DNA of 64,000 bases from Kitasatospora acidiphila (GTDB taxonomy: Bacteria; Actinomycetota; Actinomycetes; Streptomycetales; Streptomycetaceae). The notes below the pieces were generated by a model. It had not been told where the DNA came from. It ran no database searches and worked only from the letters and a program-made list of their open reading frames with translations. Of the stretch, positions 16,761 to 24,447 are shown piece after piece. Location of the stretch: contig NZ_VIGB01000003.1 in NCBI RefSeq assembly GCF_006636205.1, positions 7,690,501 through 7,754,500 on the forward strand, read 5' to 3'. How positions within the stretch are numbered: the stretch's first letter is position 1; each line of letters begins with the position of its first letter. A program made the position numbers and the translations under genes.

Positions 16761-16779
16761 AAGTTAGGTTTCCTAACTT
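16761..16779. promoter_or_regulatory. Perfect 19-bp palindrome upstream of the permease
   Basis: AAGTTAGG TTT CCTAACTT is a perfect dyad, standing out as AT-rich in GC-rich DNA, 53-71 bp before the permease start. The half-site recalls DtxR-type boxes (TTAGGTTAG..) but spacing and centre differ, so I leave the regulator unassigned. Confidence 0.65.
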
Positions 16780-16902
16780 GCCCCGTCAAGACCCGGGGTG
16801 GCGGATGGGCCCGGTACCGCGACGTCCGGCTGAGTTCACTCGAAGTTCACCGCCCGTGCGCCGGGTCATCCGGGGGCTGCTCTTATGTTTCCCCGTGGAG
16901 TA

Positions 16903-16918
16903 AGTTGTCCATACAACT
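16903..16918. promoter_or_regulatory. Inverted repeat upstream of the FAD oxidoreductase
   Basis: AGTTGT CCAT ACAACT, a perfect 6-bp dyad ending 16 bp before the GTG start. GntR/HutC-type regulators bind sites of the form GT-N-AC with similar AT-rich arms. No GntR gene is adjacent. Confidence 0.55.
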
Positions 16919-16934
16919 CAGGGATGGGAGCAAC

Positions 16935-18056
16935 GTGAGCAGCACGCTGGACTCGGCCGATGCGGTGATCGTCGGCGCCGGTATCGTCGGCCTGGCGCAT
17001 GCCTTCGAGGCGGTGGAGCGTGGCCTGACGGTTGCCGTGGTGGAGCGCAACGACCGGGCGGTCGGCGCCTCGGTGCGCAACTTCGGTCACGCCTGCGCGA
17101 CCGGGCTGGACGGCGACGGGCTCCGCTACGGCCTGGCGGCGCGGTCACGCTGGCTGCGGCTGGCCGAGGAGGCCGGCTTCTGGGCCCGGCGCACCGGCAC
17201 CGCGATGGTCGCCAGGGCCGCCGACGAGCTCGCCGTGCTCACCGAGTTCGCCGAGCTGCGCGGCGCCGACCAGGTCCGGCTGCTCACCCCCGCCGAGCTG
17301 GCCGAGTACGTGCCGACCGGCCCCGGAGTGCTCGGCGGCGCGCTCTTCCCCGACGACCTGCGGGTCGACCAGCGCGACGCCGTCGGCGCCATCGCCCGCT
17401 ACCTCGCCGGGCGGGGCGTGCGCTTCCACTGGGCCACCGCCGCGCACGGCGTGGACACCGGCACCGTGCGCACCAGCCGGGGCGAGGTGCACGCCGACAC
17501 CGTGATCATGGCCACCGGGCACGACGTCGACCGGCACTTCCCCGAGCTGGCCGACCGGGCCCGGATCAAGCGCTGCGTGCTGCGGATGCTGCGGGTCGCC
17601 AACCCGTTCGGCGACCGCGTGATCGAACCGGCCGTGCAGACCGGCTTCTCGCTGCTGCGCTACGACGGCTTCGGTGCCTGCCCCAGCCTGGCGGCGGTGC
17701 GCGAGCGGCTCACCCGCGAGCAGCCGGAGCTGGTCGGCATCGGTCTCAACCTGATGTTCACCCAGCGCCCCGACGGCACCCTCACCATCGGCGACACCCA
17801 CGCCTACGACACCACCCCCGAGTTCTTCGACGAGGAGCGGCTTGACGCCGCCGTGCTCGGCGCGACCGCCGGCCTGCTCGGCGTCGACCGCCTCGACGTC
17901 CTGGAGCGCTGGCGCGGCGTCTACGCCTCCGGCACCGAGTCGTTCCTGATCGCCGAGCCGGTCAAGGGCGTGCACGTCGTCTCGGTCACCTCGGGCGTGG
18001 GGATGACCACGGCGCTCGGCCTGGGCGCGGAGGTGCTGGCGAGCATCGCGGGCTGA
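16935..18056 (+). CDS. TIGR03364-like FAD-dependent oxidoreductase
   Basis: About 373 residues, DAO superfamily. VIVGAGIVGLAHAFEAVERGLTVAVVERND binds FAD, RNFGHACATG is the conserved RNFGH segment of TIGR03364, VIMATGHDVDRHFPEL the second dinucleotide strand, and GVHVVSVTSGVGMTTALGLG the C-terminal FAD loop. TIGR03364 enzymes are linked in many genomes to aminophosphonate breakdown, but no HAD partner or phosphonate gene is present. GTG 16935 follows GGGAG with a four-base spacer. Confidence 0.82.
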   Translation: MSSTLDSADAVIVGAGIVGLAHAFEAVERGLTVAVVERNDRAVGASVRNFGHACATGLDGDGLRYGLAARSRWLRLAEEAGFWARRTGTAMVARAADELAVLTEFAELRGADQVRLLTPAELAEYVPTGPGVLGGALFPDDLRVDQRDAVGAIARYLAGRGVRFHWATAAHGVDTGTVRTSRGEVHADTVIMATGHDVDRHFPELADRARIKRCVLRMLRVANPFGDRVIEPAVQTGFSLLRYDGFGACPSLAAVRERLTREQPELVGIGLNLMFTQRPDGTLTIGDTHAYDTTPEFFDEERLDAAVLGATAGLLGVDRLDVLERWRGVYASGTESFLIAEPVKGVHVVSVTSGVGMTTALGLGAEVLASIAG

Positions 18057-18069
18057 GCAACGACGCGGT

Positions 18070-18107
18070 CCGCCGACCGGCCGAACTCGGCCGGGCGGCG
18101 GGCTTTT
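18070..18107 (+). terminator. Strong terminator after the FAD oxidoreductase
   Basis: CCGCCGACCGGCC pairs with GGCCGGGCGGCGG (one A-G mismatch) and is followed by GGCTTTTT, an unusually classical intrinsic terminator. Confidence 0.85.
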
Positions 18108-18192
18108 TCGCGCAGGCCTCTCGCGCAGGCTTTTTCGCGTGGGCCTTGTCACGCAGGCCTTGTCATGCAGGCTTTTTCACGCGGGCCCTTTC
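18101..18192. repeat. Degenerate 14-bp T-rich tandem repeat
   Basis: About seven units of consensus GGCYTTKTCRCGCA (GGCTTTTTCGCGTG, GGCCTTGTCACGCA, GGCCTTGTCATGCA, GGCTTTTTCACGCG and others) run from the terminator T tract to the stop codon of the convergent DUF4188 gene, which uses the TCA of the last unit. Confidence 0.75.
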
Positions 18193-18703
18193 AGGTCGTC
18201 CGCTCCCAGTCGAGGCGCTCCTGCGCGGTGGCGCCGCGGCGGGCGATCGGGAGCACACCGGTCGCGGCGGCCAGGCCGTAGGGCGGCATGTCGCCGTAGA
18301 TGGACTCGTAGTTGCCCGCCGGCACGAGGTAGGTCTCGTGCCAGATCCCCACGTGCCGACCGGACTTGCGCTCCATCCGGTTGGCCGTTGCCCAGGCCTT
18401 GCGGTGCAGGCGCGCGGGGTCGATGGCGTACTTCAGCAGCTGCTCCTTGGACCGCCAGTACTGCACCACGAAGTAGGTGCGCGGGGAGCCGGTCAGCAAC
18501 TGGTAGCCCAGCAGGCCGCTCTGCTCGTCGGCGCGGAGCTCGCGCAGCATCCGGGGCATCGCCGTCAGCACCGGCAGCCAGTGGTGCGGTGCCCAGAAGT
18601 GGTTGATCCGCATGCCGATCAGGAAGACGACGAGGTCGCCTTCGGCGGCTGCGGTGGTGCGTCCGCCATTCGGTTTGGCGAACATCGTCGGTTTGGCGAA
18701 CAT
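18191..18703 (-). CDS. DUF4188-type heme-free monooxygenase-like protein
   Basis: About 170 residues. FLIGMRINHFWAPHHWLPVLTAMPRML, LLGYQLLTGSPRTYFVVQYWRSKEQLLKYA and HVGIWHETYLVPAGNYESIYGDMPPYGL are the conserved blocks of DUF4188, which resembles antibiotic-biosynthesis monooxygenases (ferredoxin-like fold). I start at ATG 18703, preceded by GGGGGCAGCCG. The first residues are a duplicated MFAKP from a 17-bp direct repeat, so ATG 18685 is also possible. Divergent from a MerR gene that probably controls it. Confidence 0.8.
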   Translation of the reverse strand: MFAKPTMFAKPNGGRTTAAAEGDLVVFLIGMRINHFWAPHHWLPVLTAMPRMLRELRADEQSGLLGYQLLTGSPRTYFVVQYWRSKEQLLKYAIDPARLHRKAWATANRMERKSGRHVGIWHETYLVPAGNYESIYGDMPPYGLAAATGVLPIARRGATAQERLDWERTT

Positions 18704-18808
18704 CGGCTGCCCCCATGGCCCGTGGTGTCGGCGCGTGGCGCCCGTGACTGGAGCGCCGAGCCCGTCCATGATGGGATAGTGGCACTAACCAATGAGGGGC
18801 ACAAGAGG

Positions 18809-19450
18809 ATGCGCTTGGCCGAGCTGAGCGAGGCGAGTCAGGTCTCCATCGCGACCATCAAGTACTACCTGCGCGAAGGGCTGTTGGCGCCGGGACGGCG
18901 GGTCAACGCCACCCAGGCCGAATACGACGAGTCGCACCTGCGCCGATTGCGGCTGGTGCGCGCGATGATCCAGGTCGGGCGGATCCCGGTGGCCACGGTG
19001 CGCGAGGTGCTGCGGCAGGTCGACGACGACTCGCTGGGCCGCAGCATCCGGCTCGGCGCCGCGCTCTGGGCGCTGCCGACGGCCGAGGACCCCGATCCGG
19101 CCGATCCCCAAGTGCGCGGCGCCACGGCCGAGGTCGACCGGATGCTCGCCGAAGTGGGCTGGGAGCATGCCGCCAAGCTCGGCCAACTCTCGCCGGTCTA
19201 CAGGGAGTTGGTTGGCGTAGTGGCCTCGCTCGGGCGGCTCGGCTACCCCCTGGACGCGGCCGAACTGGCGCCCTACGCCCGGCTGATGGAGCAGACCGCG
19301 ACGCACGACCTGGACCGGATGGAGCAGCAGGACGGCGAGGTGGCGCAGGTGGAGGCCGCGGTCGCCGCCGCGGTGCTGTTCGAGCCGGTGCTGCGCTGCC
19401 TGCGCCGGCTCGCCCAGGAACAGGAGGCCATCCGCCGGTACGGGTTGTAG
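18809..19450 (+). CDS. MerR-family transcriptional regulator
   Basis: About 213 residues. MRLAELSEASQVSIATIKYYLREGLLAPGRRVNATQAEYDESHLRRLRLVRAMIQVGRIPVATVREVL is a complete MerR winged helix; the remaining two thirds is a helical effector domain without an obvious metal-binding Cys motif. GAGGGG lies nine bases before ATG 18809. The 105-nt divergent gap to the DUF4188 gene should contain the shared operator. Confidence 0.88.
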   Translation: MRLAELSEASQVSIATIKYYLREGLLAPGRRVNATQAEYDESHLRRLRLVRAMIQVGRIPVATVREVLRQVDDDSLGRSIRLGAALWALPTAEDPDPADPQVRGATAEVDRMLAEVGWEHAAKLGQLSPVYRELVGVVASLGRLGYPLDAAELAPYARLMEQTATHDLDRMEQQDGEVAQVEAAVAAAVLFEPVLRCLRRLAQEQEAIRRYGL

Positions 19451-19475
19451 GTGCATGCCGGGCCGCAGTTGTGTG

Positions 19476-19505
19476 CCGGGCCGCCTCACGAGGGAGGCGG
19501 CCCGG
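19476..19505. terminator. Bidirectional hairpin after merR-type gene
   Basis: CCGGGCCGCCTC, loop ACGAGG, GAGGCGGCCCGG: a perfect 12-bp stem between convergent genes. Confidence 0.8.
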
Positions 19506-19521
19506 AAGGAGTGACGATGCG

Positions 19522-20274
19522 TCAGTAGCGCGGGGTGGTCGTCAGCGGCGCCGTGGCGTGGTGGTGTCGGGCCGGCGCGGCACCAGACGGCACGATGGAG
19601 AACGAACCGCCCTGCAGCGCCGTCTCGGTGTACTGGCCGCTGTCGATGGCCTGCGGGCCGACGGCGTCGAAGGACTGCCCGTTGACCGTGACGTTGGAGA
19701 AGTCCAGCTGGTTGAAGGACGGGTAGCTCTGGGTCGGCGACTCGATGACCGCCTCGGCGCTGACGTCCTGGCCGTCCAGCTGCTGCTGGGTGCTCTCGGT
19801 CCAGCCCAGGGTGTTGTCGGTCAGCGAGATGGTGTACGTGCCGGAGCCGTCGGTGGTCACCGAGCCGGTGAAGCTGTCACCCGAGTTGACCTGGTCGTTG
19901 AAGTAGACCGGCGCTGCGGGGTACATCTCGTACCAGGCGGAGAGGACCGGCGAGCCGCTGGAGCAGTCGACCTGCACGCCGGTCTGCTCCACGGTCTGCG
20001 AGCCGTAGCCGTCGATGCCGACCCAGGGCGCGAACAGGTCGTTGCTGGTGTTGCAGGTCACCTGCGGCATGGTCCAGGAGCCAGAGATGGACTGGAAGTT
20101 GCTGCCGGTGGCGACATAGCCGCCCCAGTTGCTGCCGCCGGCGAACCCGGTGGTGTGCTGACCGAACGCCGGGTGGGCGGTGGACGCGGCGAGCGCCGGG
20201 GTGGTGGCGGCGACGGAGGCCGCGAGGGCGAGGGCGGCCGCAGCGGTGGCGGCCCGCAGACGAGTGTGGGACAT
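19522..20274 (-). CDS. Secreted G1-family (eqolisin-like) glutamic peptidase
   Basis: About 250 residues. A Sec signal peptide (ATAAAALALAASVAATTPALAAS) precedes a beta-rich domain: SNWGGYVATG, APWVGIDGYGSQTVEQTGVQ and LSAWYEMYPAAPVYF. The Gln of TVEQTG and the Glu of AWYEMYP are in the places of the eqolisin catalytic Gln/Glu dyad. It should be an extracellular acid endopeptidase. ATG 20274 follows GGGAGTTCGACG; a longer frame upstream has no signal peptide. The next gene on the same strand is also secreted. Confidence 0.85.
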   Translation of the reverse strand: MSHTRLRAATAAAALALAASVAATTPALAASTAHPAFGQHTTGFAGGSNWGGYVATGSNFQSISGSWTMPQVTCNTSNDLFAPWVGIDGYGSQTVEQTGVQVDCSSGSPVLSAWYEMYPAAPVYFNDQVNSGDSFTGSVTTDGSGTYTISLTDNTLGWTESTQQQLDGQDVSAEAVIESPTQSYPSFNQLDFSNVTVNGQSFDAVGPQAIDSGQYTETALQGGSFSIVPSGAAPARHHHATAPLTTTPRY

Positions 20275-20524
20275 CGTCGAACTCCCTGGATGTCGTGGGG
20301 GACTGACGACACCCCAGGCCGGTTGTGGGGTGGCCCGGGGTGCCGAAGGTGTCGACCAGCCTGAAGTCTGGGAGGACGCTGGGAGAAGGGATGGCGGGCT
20401 ACCGGAATACGACATGGCGGGAACCTGTCAGCGGATCCGGCGGACACCCGGCTGGTGACCTCGCCACCTGCGAGAGCCGGGTGGCGCGGTGCGGTGCCAC
20501 CCAGCTCACGTAGTGCGGCAGTTG

Positions 20525-21973
20525 CTACTGCGTCAGGGTCCAGTTCTGGTGGCTGTCGCCGGTGCACGCCCACTCGCCGAGCACCGAGCCGAGGGCGTTG
20601 GCGGTCAGGCAGCCGTTGTCATTGGCGATGATCCGGTAGGTGCCGTCGCCGTTCGGGGTGACCCGCCAGTGCTGCTCGGGGCTGTTGCCGTAGGTCCACA
20701 GCTGGGCGAAGTAGCTGGTGCCGTCGACCACCGTGGAGCGGTTGGTGTTGGCGTCCAGCGAACTGGTGGAGGAGAGCAGCGGCTGGAACCAGTAGCTGCC
20801 GTCCGGCTGCTGGATCAGGTTCCAGTGCTGTGCCTGCGGGTAGCCCGGGTTGGGGGTGTAGGCCTTGACCCGGGTGCCGTCGGCGGGGTTGGCGTTGTCC
20901 ATGTCGGCGACCCAGCCGGTGGCCGGGTTGGTCAGCAGCACATTGCTGGTCGGCAGGCCCGGGCCCGGCACCGGCTCGCCGAGCTTGCAGCCGCCGGCCC
21001 GGTTGGACCAGAGCGGCTGGGCGGCGAAGGTGCCGCTGGGCAGCGAGAGGTTGCCCAGGCCCTGCCAGGCGCACTTGTCGCCGATCTCGCCGTCGGTGGC
21101 GGTCCAGCCGGAGCCGACCACGAAGTCGGTGACGGTCTCGGCGTACTCGTGACCCTCGACGATGCCGAAGCCGTCCAGGTAGCCGTTGGCTCCGTTGACC
21201 GCGCCGGTGCCGCAGTTGCCGTCCGGCTGGTAGGGCAGGTTGGTGTAGGCGATGTTGCCGTACTGGGTGTTGGCATCGCTGTGCCAGGCGCAGAAGCCGC
21301 CGCTGTTCGGGAACCCGCCAGGGTGGGTGCCCGAGGGGCTGACCACCACGTACTGGGCGTTGGCGTTGGAGCCCGCGTCGGTGTTGCCGAAGTAGGCAGC
21401 CGCGCGGCCGGCCTCGTTGGCCAGGTCGCCCCCGGAGGCGTTGGCCGGTGCCGCCGAGCCGTTGTCCATCCAGATGCCCGCGTAGACCGGGCCGCTCTCG
21501 CTGATGTGCGCGGCATTGTCCGGGCAGCTGGTGCTGCCACTGGCGACACCGTTGCAGTACTGCGTCATGACGGCGGACCAGGTGTCGTTGGCGGTGCCGA
21601 GGCCCTGGAACATGCGGGTCAGGTAGTCCGGAACGTTGTGGGTGTCGCTGTTCCACTGTGAGCCCCAGAAGACAAGATAGACCTTGGGGTTGGTGGAGAC
21701 GCCCTGTGCGCCGCCCTGGAAGGTCAGCGGTGCCCCGGCGTTGGCGGTCTGCGGTGCGGCCGCCCGGCTGCCGCGCTGCGGCACCTTGCCCGCGATCGGG
21801 CCGAGCCGGTCGACCCGCACCTTGGCCGGCACCGCGGCGGCGTTGCCACCGCTCTTGGCGGGGACCGGCGCTACCGCGGTCGACGGCGTGGCCGCGGTCG
21901 CCGCCTGCGTGCCGGCGAGCAGCACGGCGCAGAGCGCACCGGCCAGCCCGCCGATCCTGCGCGAAACGCGCAT
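20525..21973 (-). CDS. Secreted putative metallopeptidase with ricin-B lectin domain
   Basis: About 482 residues. Signal peptide (RRIGGLAGALCAVLLAGTQAATAA), then a 280-residue domain with KVYLVFWGSQW, PSGTHPGGFPNSGGFCAWHS and GHEYAETVTDFVVGSGWTATDGEIGDKCAW. The HE..E pattern followed by EIGD.C recurs in secreted streptomycete proteins that look like zinc peptidases, but I cannot prove catalysis. The last 130 residues form a ricin-type beta-trefoil (QHWNLIQQPDGSYWF, QHWRVTPNGDGTY, HQNWTLTQ) that probably binds polysaccharide. Confidence 0.78.
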   Translation of the reverse strand: MRVSRRIGGLAGALCAVLLAGTQAATAATPSTAVAPVPAKSGGNAAAVPAKVRVDRLGPIAGKVPQRGSRAAAPQTANAGAPLTFQGGAQGVSTNPKVYLVFWGSQWNSDTHNVPDYLTRMFQGLGTANDTWSAVMTQYCNGVASGSTSCPDNAAHISESGPVYAGIWMDNGSAAPANASGGDLANEAGRAAAYFGNTDAGSNANAQYVVVSPSGTHPGGFPNSGGFCAWHSDANTQYGNIAYTNLPYQPDGNCGTGAVNGANGYLDGFGIVEGHEYAETVTDFVVGSGWTATDGEIGDKCAWQGLGNLSLPSGTFAAQPLWSNRAGGCKLGEPVPGPGLPTSNVLLTNPATGWVADMDNANPADGTRVKAYTPNPGYPQAQHWNLIQQPDGSYWFQPLLSSTSSLDANTNRSTVVDGTSYFAQLWTYGNSPEQHWRVTPNGDGTYRIIANDNGCLTANALGSVLGEWACTGDSHQNWTLTQ

Positions 21974-22129
21974 GGTGGAACCTCTCTCGCAACAGCCGCC
22001 GGCCACTCCGGCGGCGGGTACGAGCACCGTAGGAGCGGCCGATCGACAGCGCGTCGACGGTTCGTCAGAGCGCCGTTCAGCGATCGCTCATCGCGCCTGG
22101 ATTCCGAGCCGGTCGGCGGAAGCGGCGCC

Positions 22130-22339
22130 GACGCCCGAGCTGAAGCGGCGGCAGGCGTGGCACCCCGGGAGAACTGGCGCCGCATCAACTCCTCGCTCTG
22201 CAAGGCGGCGTGCGTGAACAGCATCACCGGGCGCAGATCCGCGCGCGGCTCGGGAACCGCGCGGGCCGGCTCGCCGCCGTCGCCAGGACGGCTCGTCAGC
22301 GGGGGTGTACTCGCGCAGGGTGTAGGTGCTGTCCAGCAT
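22130..22339 (-). pseudogene. Degenerate GNAT-like gene start
   Basis: ATG 22339 opens MLDSTYTLREYTPADEPSW, a typical N-terminus of a GNAT acetyltransferase, but the frame then loses similarity (RRRRAGPRG...) and no acetyl-CoA loop follows. Another frame shows VMLFTHAALQSEELMRRQFSRG nearby. The 600-nt gap between the lectin gene and the propeller gene (21974-22575) therefore seems to hold decayed coding DNA with no intact gene. Confidence 0.4.
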
Positions 22340-22575
22340 GGTGATCCTCACGGTGCTCGGGTGTCTGGGGACGCGGAGGCATGGTGGTTGGATCACGTCC
22401 GTCACCCTGCGCGACTGTGGCGCAGGCTCAACGAGGTTTCGGGTCGCCCGGGGCGCTGATCGCCGCCGGGGATACCGATCGCCGCGCGGGGCTCGTCGGG
22501 GAGATTGTTACAGTCCGGCTCGGCACGGTGATCGTCGCGCCGGGTAGGGTCCGAATTCCGAACAGGAGGTGGACC

Positions 22576-24447
22576 TTGGGTGGTTGGGGAGTCTGGGCGG
22601 CGAGCGCCGTCGGGGTGCTCGTGGTGGGGTCGGCATGGTGGCGGTTCGGGCCGTGGGGCCGCGGGTGGGCCGATCTGCGGCAGCGGGAGCGGGCGCGGCG
22701 GCGCCTGGCCGCCGAACAGGGCTGGGAGTACGCCGACGAGCGGCCCGAGTTGCTGCGGCGCTGGCGGGAGGCGATCGTCGAGTCCAACGACGGGTCGAGG
22801 GCCAGATTCGTGGTGACCGGCACCCTGGATGGCCGCCGGGTCACCGTCTTCGACGCCGTCACCCCGCAGCCCAAGTCGCCATGGGACTTCCGGCTGGCAC
22901 CGCACACGCTGCGCACCGTGCACCTGGTGGAACTGCCCGACCGGCTGCCCCTGGTCGTGGTGTCCCGGCACACGCTCGCCGTGGACACCATGGTCCCGCT
23001 GCTCAAGCAGGCTGCCCTGCAGCGTGGGCGCCGCCTGTACGAAACGGGTGACCCGGCCTACGACGCCGTACACGTCGTGGAGACCACCGATCTCGACCTC
23101 GCCGGGCGGCTACTGACCAGCGGTGTACGGGAGTTCACCGACGACCGCCCCTGGCTGGAGTGGCGGGTGGACGGCGACCAGCTCTGCTATGTGGGCCCGT
23201 ACGGGCCGGCCCTGTTCCGCGAGGACCGGCAGCCGCTCCCCGAACTGCGCTCGCTGGTCCGGCTGGTGGCGGAGTTCGACCCGCGGCTGTGGGGCGAGCC
23301 GCAGGACGCCCGCCCCTCCGGGCCCGCTCGGCGACCCGCAACGACCCGCGAGCACCGCCCCACCACCATGTACCGCGGTGGACCGGCCCACACCGGCGTC
23401 TTCCCCGAGGGCACCCCGCCGGCCGGATTCCGGCCCTGGCGGGTCCGCCTCCCCTCGGGCCTCGGCTCCGCGCCCGCGGTCTGCGAGGGCACCCTCTACC
23501 AGGGCAGCCTGAGCGGCCACTGCTTCGCGCTCAACGCGGCCACGGGCGAGGAACGTTGGCGGTTCACCGCCGGTGCCAAGGTCGACGGGACCCCGGCGGT
23601 CGGCGATGGTGTGGTGTACTTCACCACCGAGGACGGTCTGCTGCACGCGCTCGGCGCCGACGACGGCCGGGAGCGCTGGCAGCGCCGCGTCGGCCAGTCG
23701 GCGCCGCTGGCCCTCGACGACGGGGTGCTGTACGTGGTGCACGTTCCGCGTGATGTGATGCGCGGCGCGAGTTCGCTGCAGGCGCTGGATGCGCAGACCG
23801 GCGAGCCGCGTTGGGAGGTCCGGCTGCCCGACGGCTCCGCGTCCGGCCCGGCGGTCGCCGACGGTCGGGTCTATGTGCAGGGCGCCAAGGCCGAGTTGAG
23901 CGCGTTCAGGGTGCGCGACGGCAAGCGGCTGTGGCACAACGACGCCGGCGAGCGGTACCTGGCGACCTGCGCCCCGACGGTGGCGGACGGTACGGTCTAC
24001 ATCGGCACCGGATCCGGCCGGTTGGACGCCTTCGACGCGCACACCGGTGAGCACCGCTGGGGCGCGCAGGCGTCCGGCACCATCGACAAGAGCCCGGCGG
24101 TGCTCGGTGACACCGTCTACATCGGCGACAGTGCCGGCGGCGTGTACGCGGTCGACGCGGCCGAGGGCCGGATGCGCTGGCAGCTGTCCAGCCCGCACGG
24201 CGGCTCGGCGGTCACGCTCAGCGGGTCCTCGGCATGGGTGGTCAGCGGCGTCGGCAACCGCACCCTGCTCCGGCTCGATCCGGCCAGCGGCGCGGTGCGT
24301 TGGCGTGTGCCGCTGGACAGCCCGGGGAGCGATCCGGTCGTCGCCGATGGTGTGGTCCATGTGGTCACCACGAAGGGAAGCGTGCTGGCGGTGGATGCCA
24401 TGACGGGGCAGAGCCGGTCCAAATGGCGTTCGGCGAGGCGGATGTGA
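22576..24447 (+). CDS. Membrane-anchored PQQ-type beta-propeller protein
   Basis: About 623 residues. TTG 22576 follows a perfect AGGAGG six bases upstream. An N-terminal helix (VWAASAVGVLVVGSAWW) is followed by a 250-residue cytoplasmic-looking domain, then from about residue 270 a propeller of PQQ-like repeats: GTLYQGSLSGHCFALNAATGEERWRF, GVVYFTTEDGLLHALGADDGRERW, GTVYIGTGSGRLDAFDAHTGEHRW, DTVYIGDSAGGVYAVDAAEGRMRW. Such propellers mostly mediate protein contacts. Its stop overlaps the start of a second propeller gene. Confidence 0.82.
   Translation: MGGWGVWAASAVGVLVVGSAWWRFGPWGRGWADLRQRERARRRLAAEQGWEYADERPELLRRWREAIVESNDGSRARFVVTGTLDGRRVTVFDAVTPQPKSPWDFRLAPHTLRTVHLVELPDRLPLVVVSRHTLAVDTMVPLLKQAALQRGRRLYETGDPAYDAVHVVETTDLDLAGRLLTSGVREFTDDRPWLEWRVDGDQLCYVGPYGPALFREDRQPLPELRSLVRLVAEFDPRLWGEPQDARPSGPARRPATTREHRPTTMYRGGPAHTGVFPEGTPPAGFRPWRVRLPSGLGSAPAVCEGTLYQGSLSGHCFALNAATGEERWRFTAGAKVDGTPAVGDGVVYFTTEDGLLHALGADDGRERWQRRVGQSAPLALDDGVLYVVHVPRDVMRGASSLQALDAQTGEPRWEVRLPDGSASGPAVADGRVYVQGAKAELSAFRVRDGKRLWHNDAGERYLATCAPTVADGTVYIGTGSGRLDAFDAHTGEHRWGAQASGTIDKSPAVLGDTVYIGDSAGGVYAVDAAEGRMRWQLSSPHGGSAVTLSGSSAWVVSGVGNRTLLRLDPASGAVRWRVPLDSPGSDPVVADGVVHVVTTKGSVLAVDAMTGQSRSKWRSARRM

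Noticed and set aside
16761..16779. Iron box for DtxR/IdeR
   Set aside because: Half-sites are similar but the arrangement and centre differ from the 19-bp iron-box consensus, and the downstream gene is an amino acid permease.
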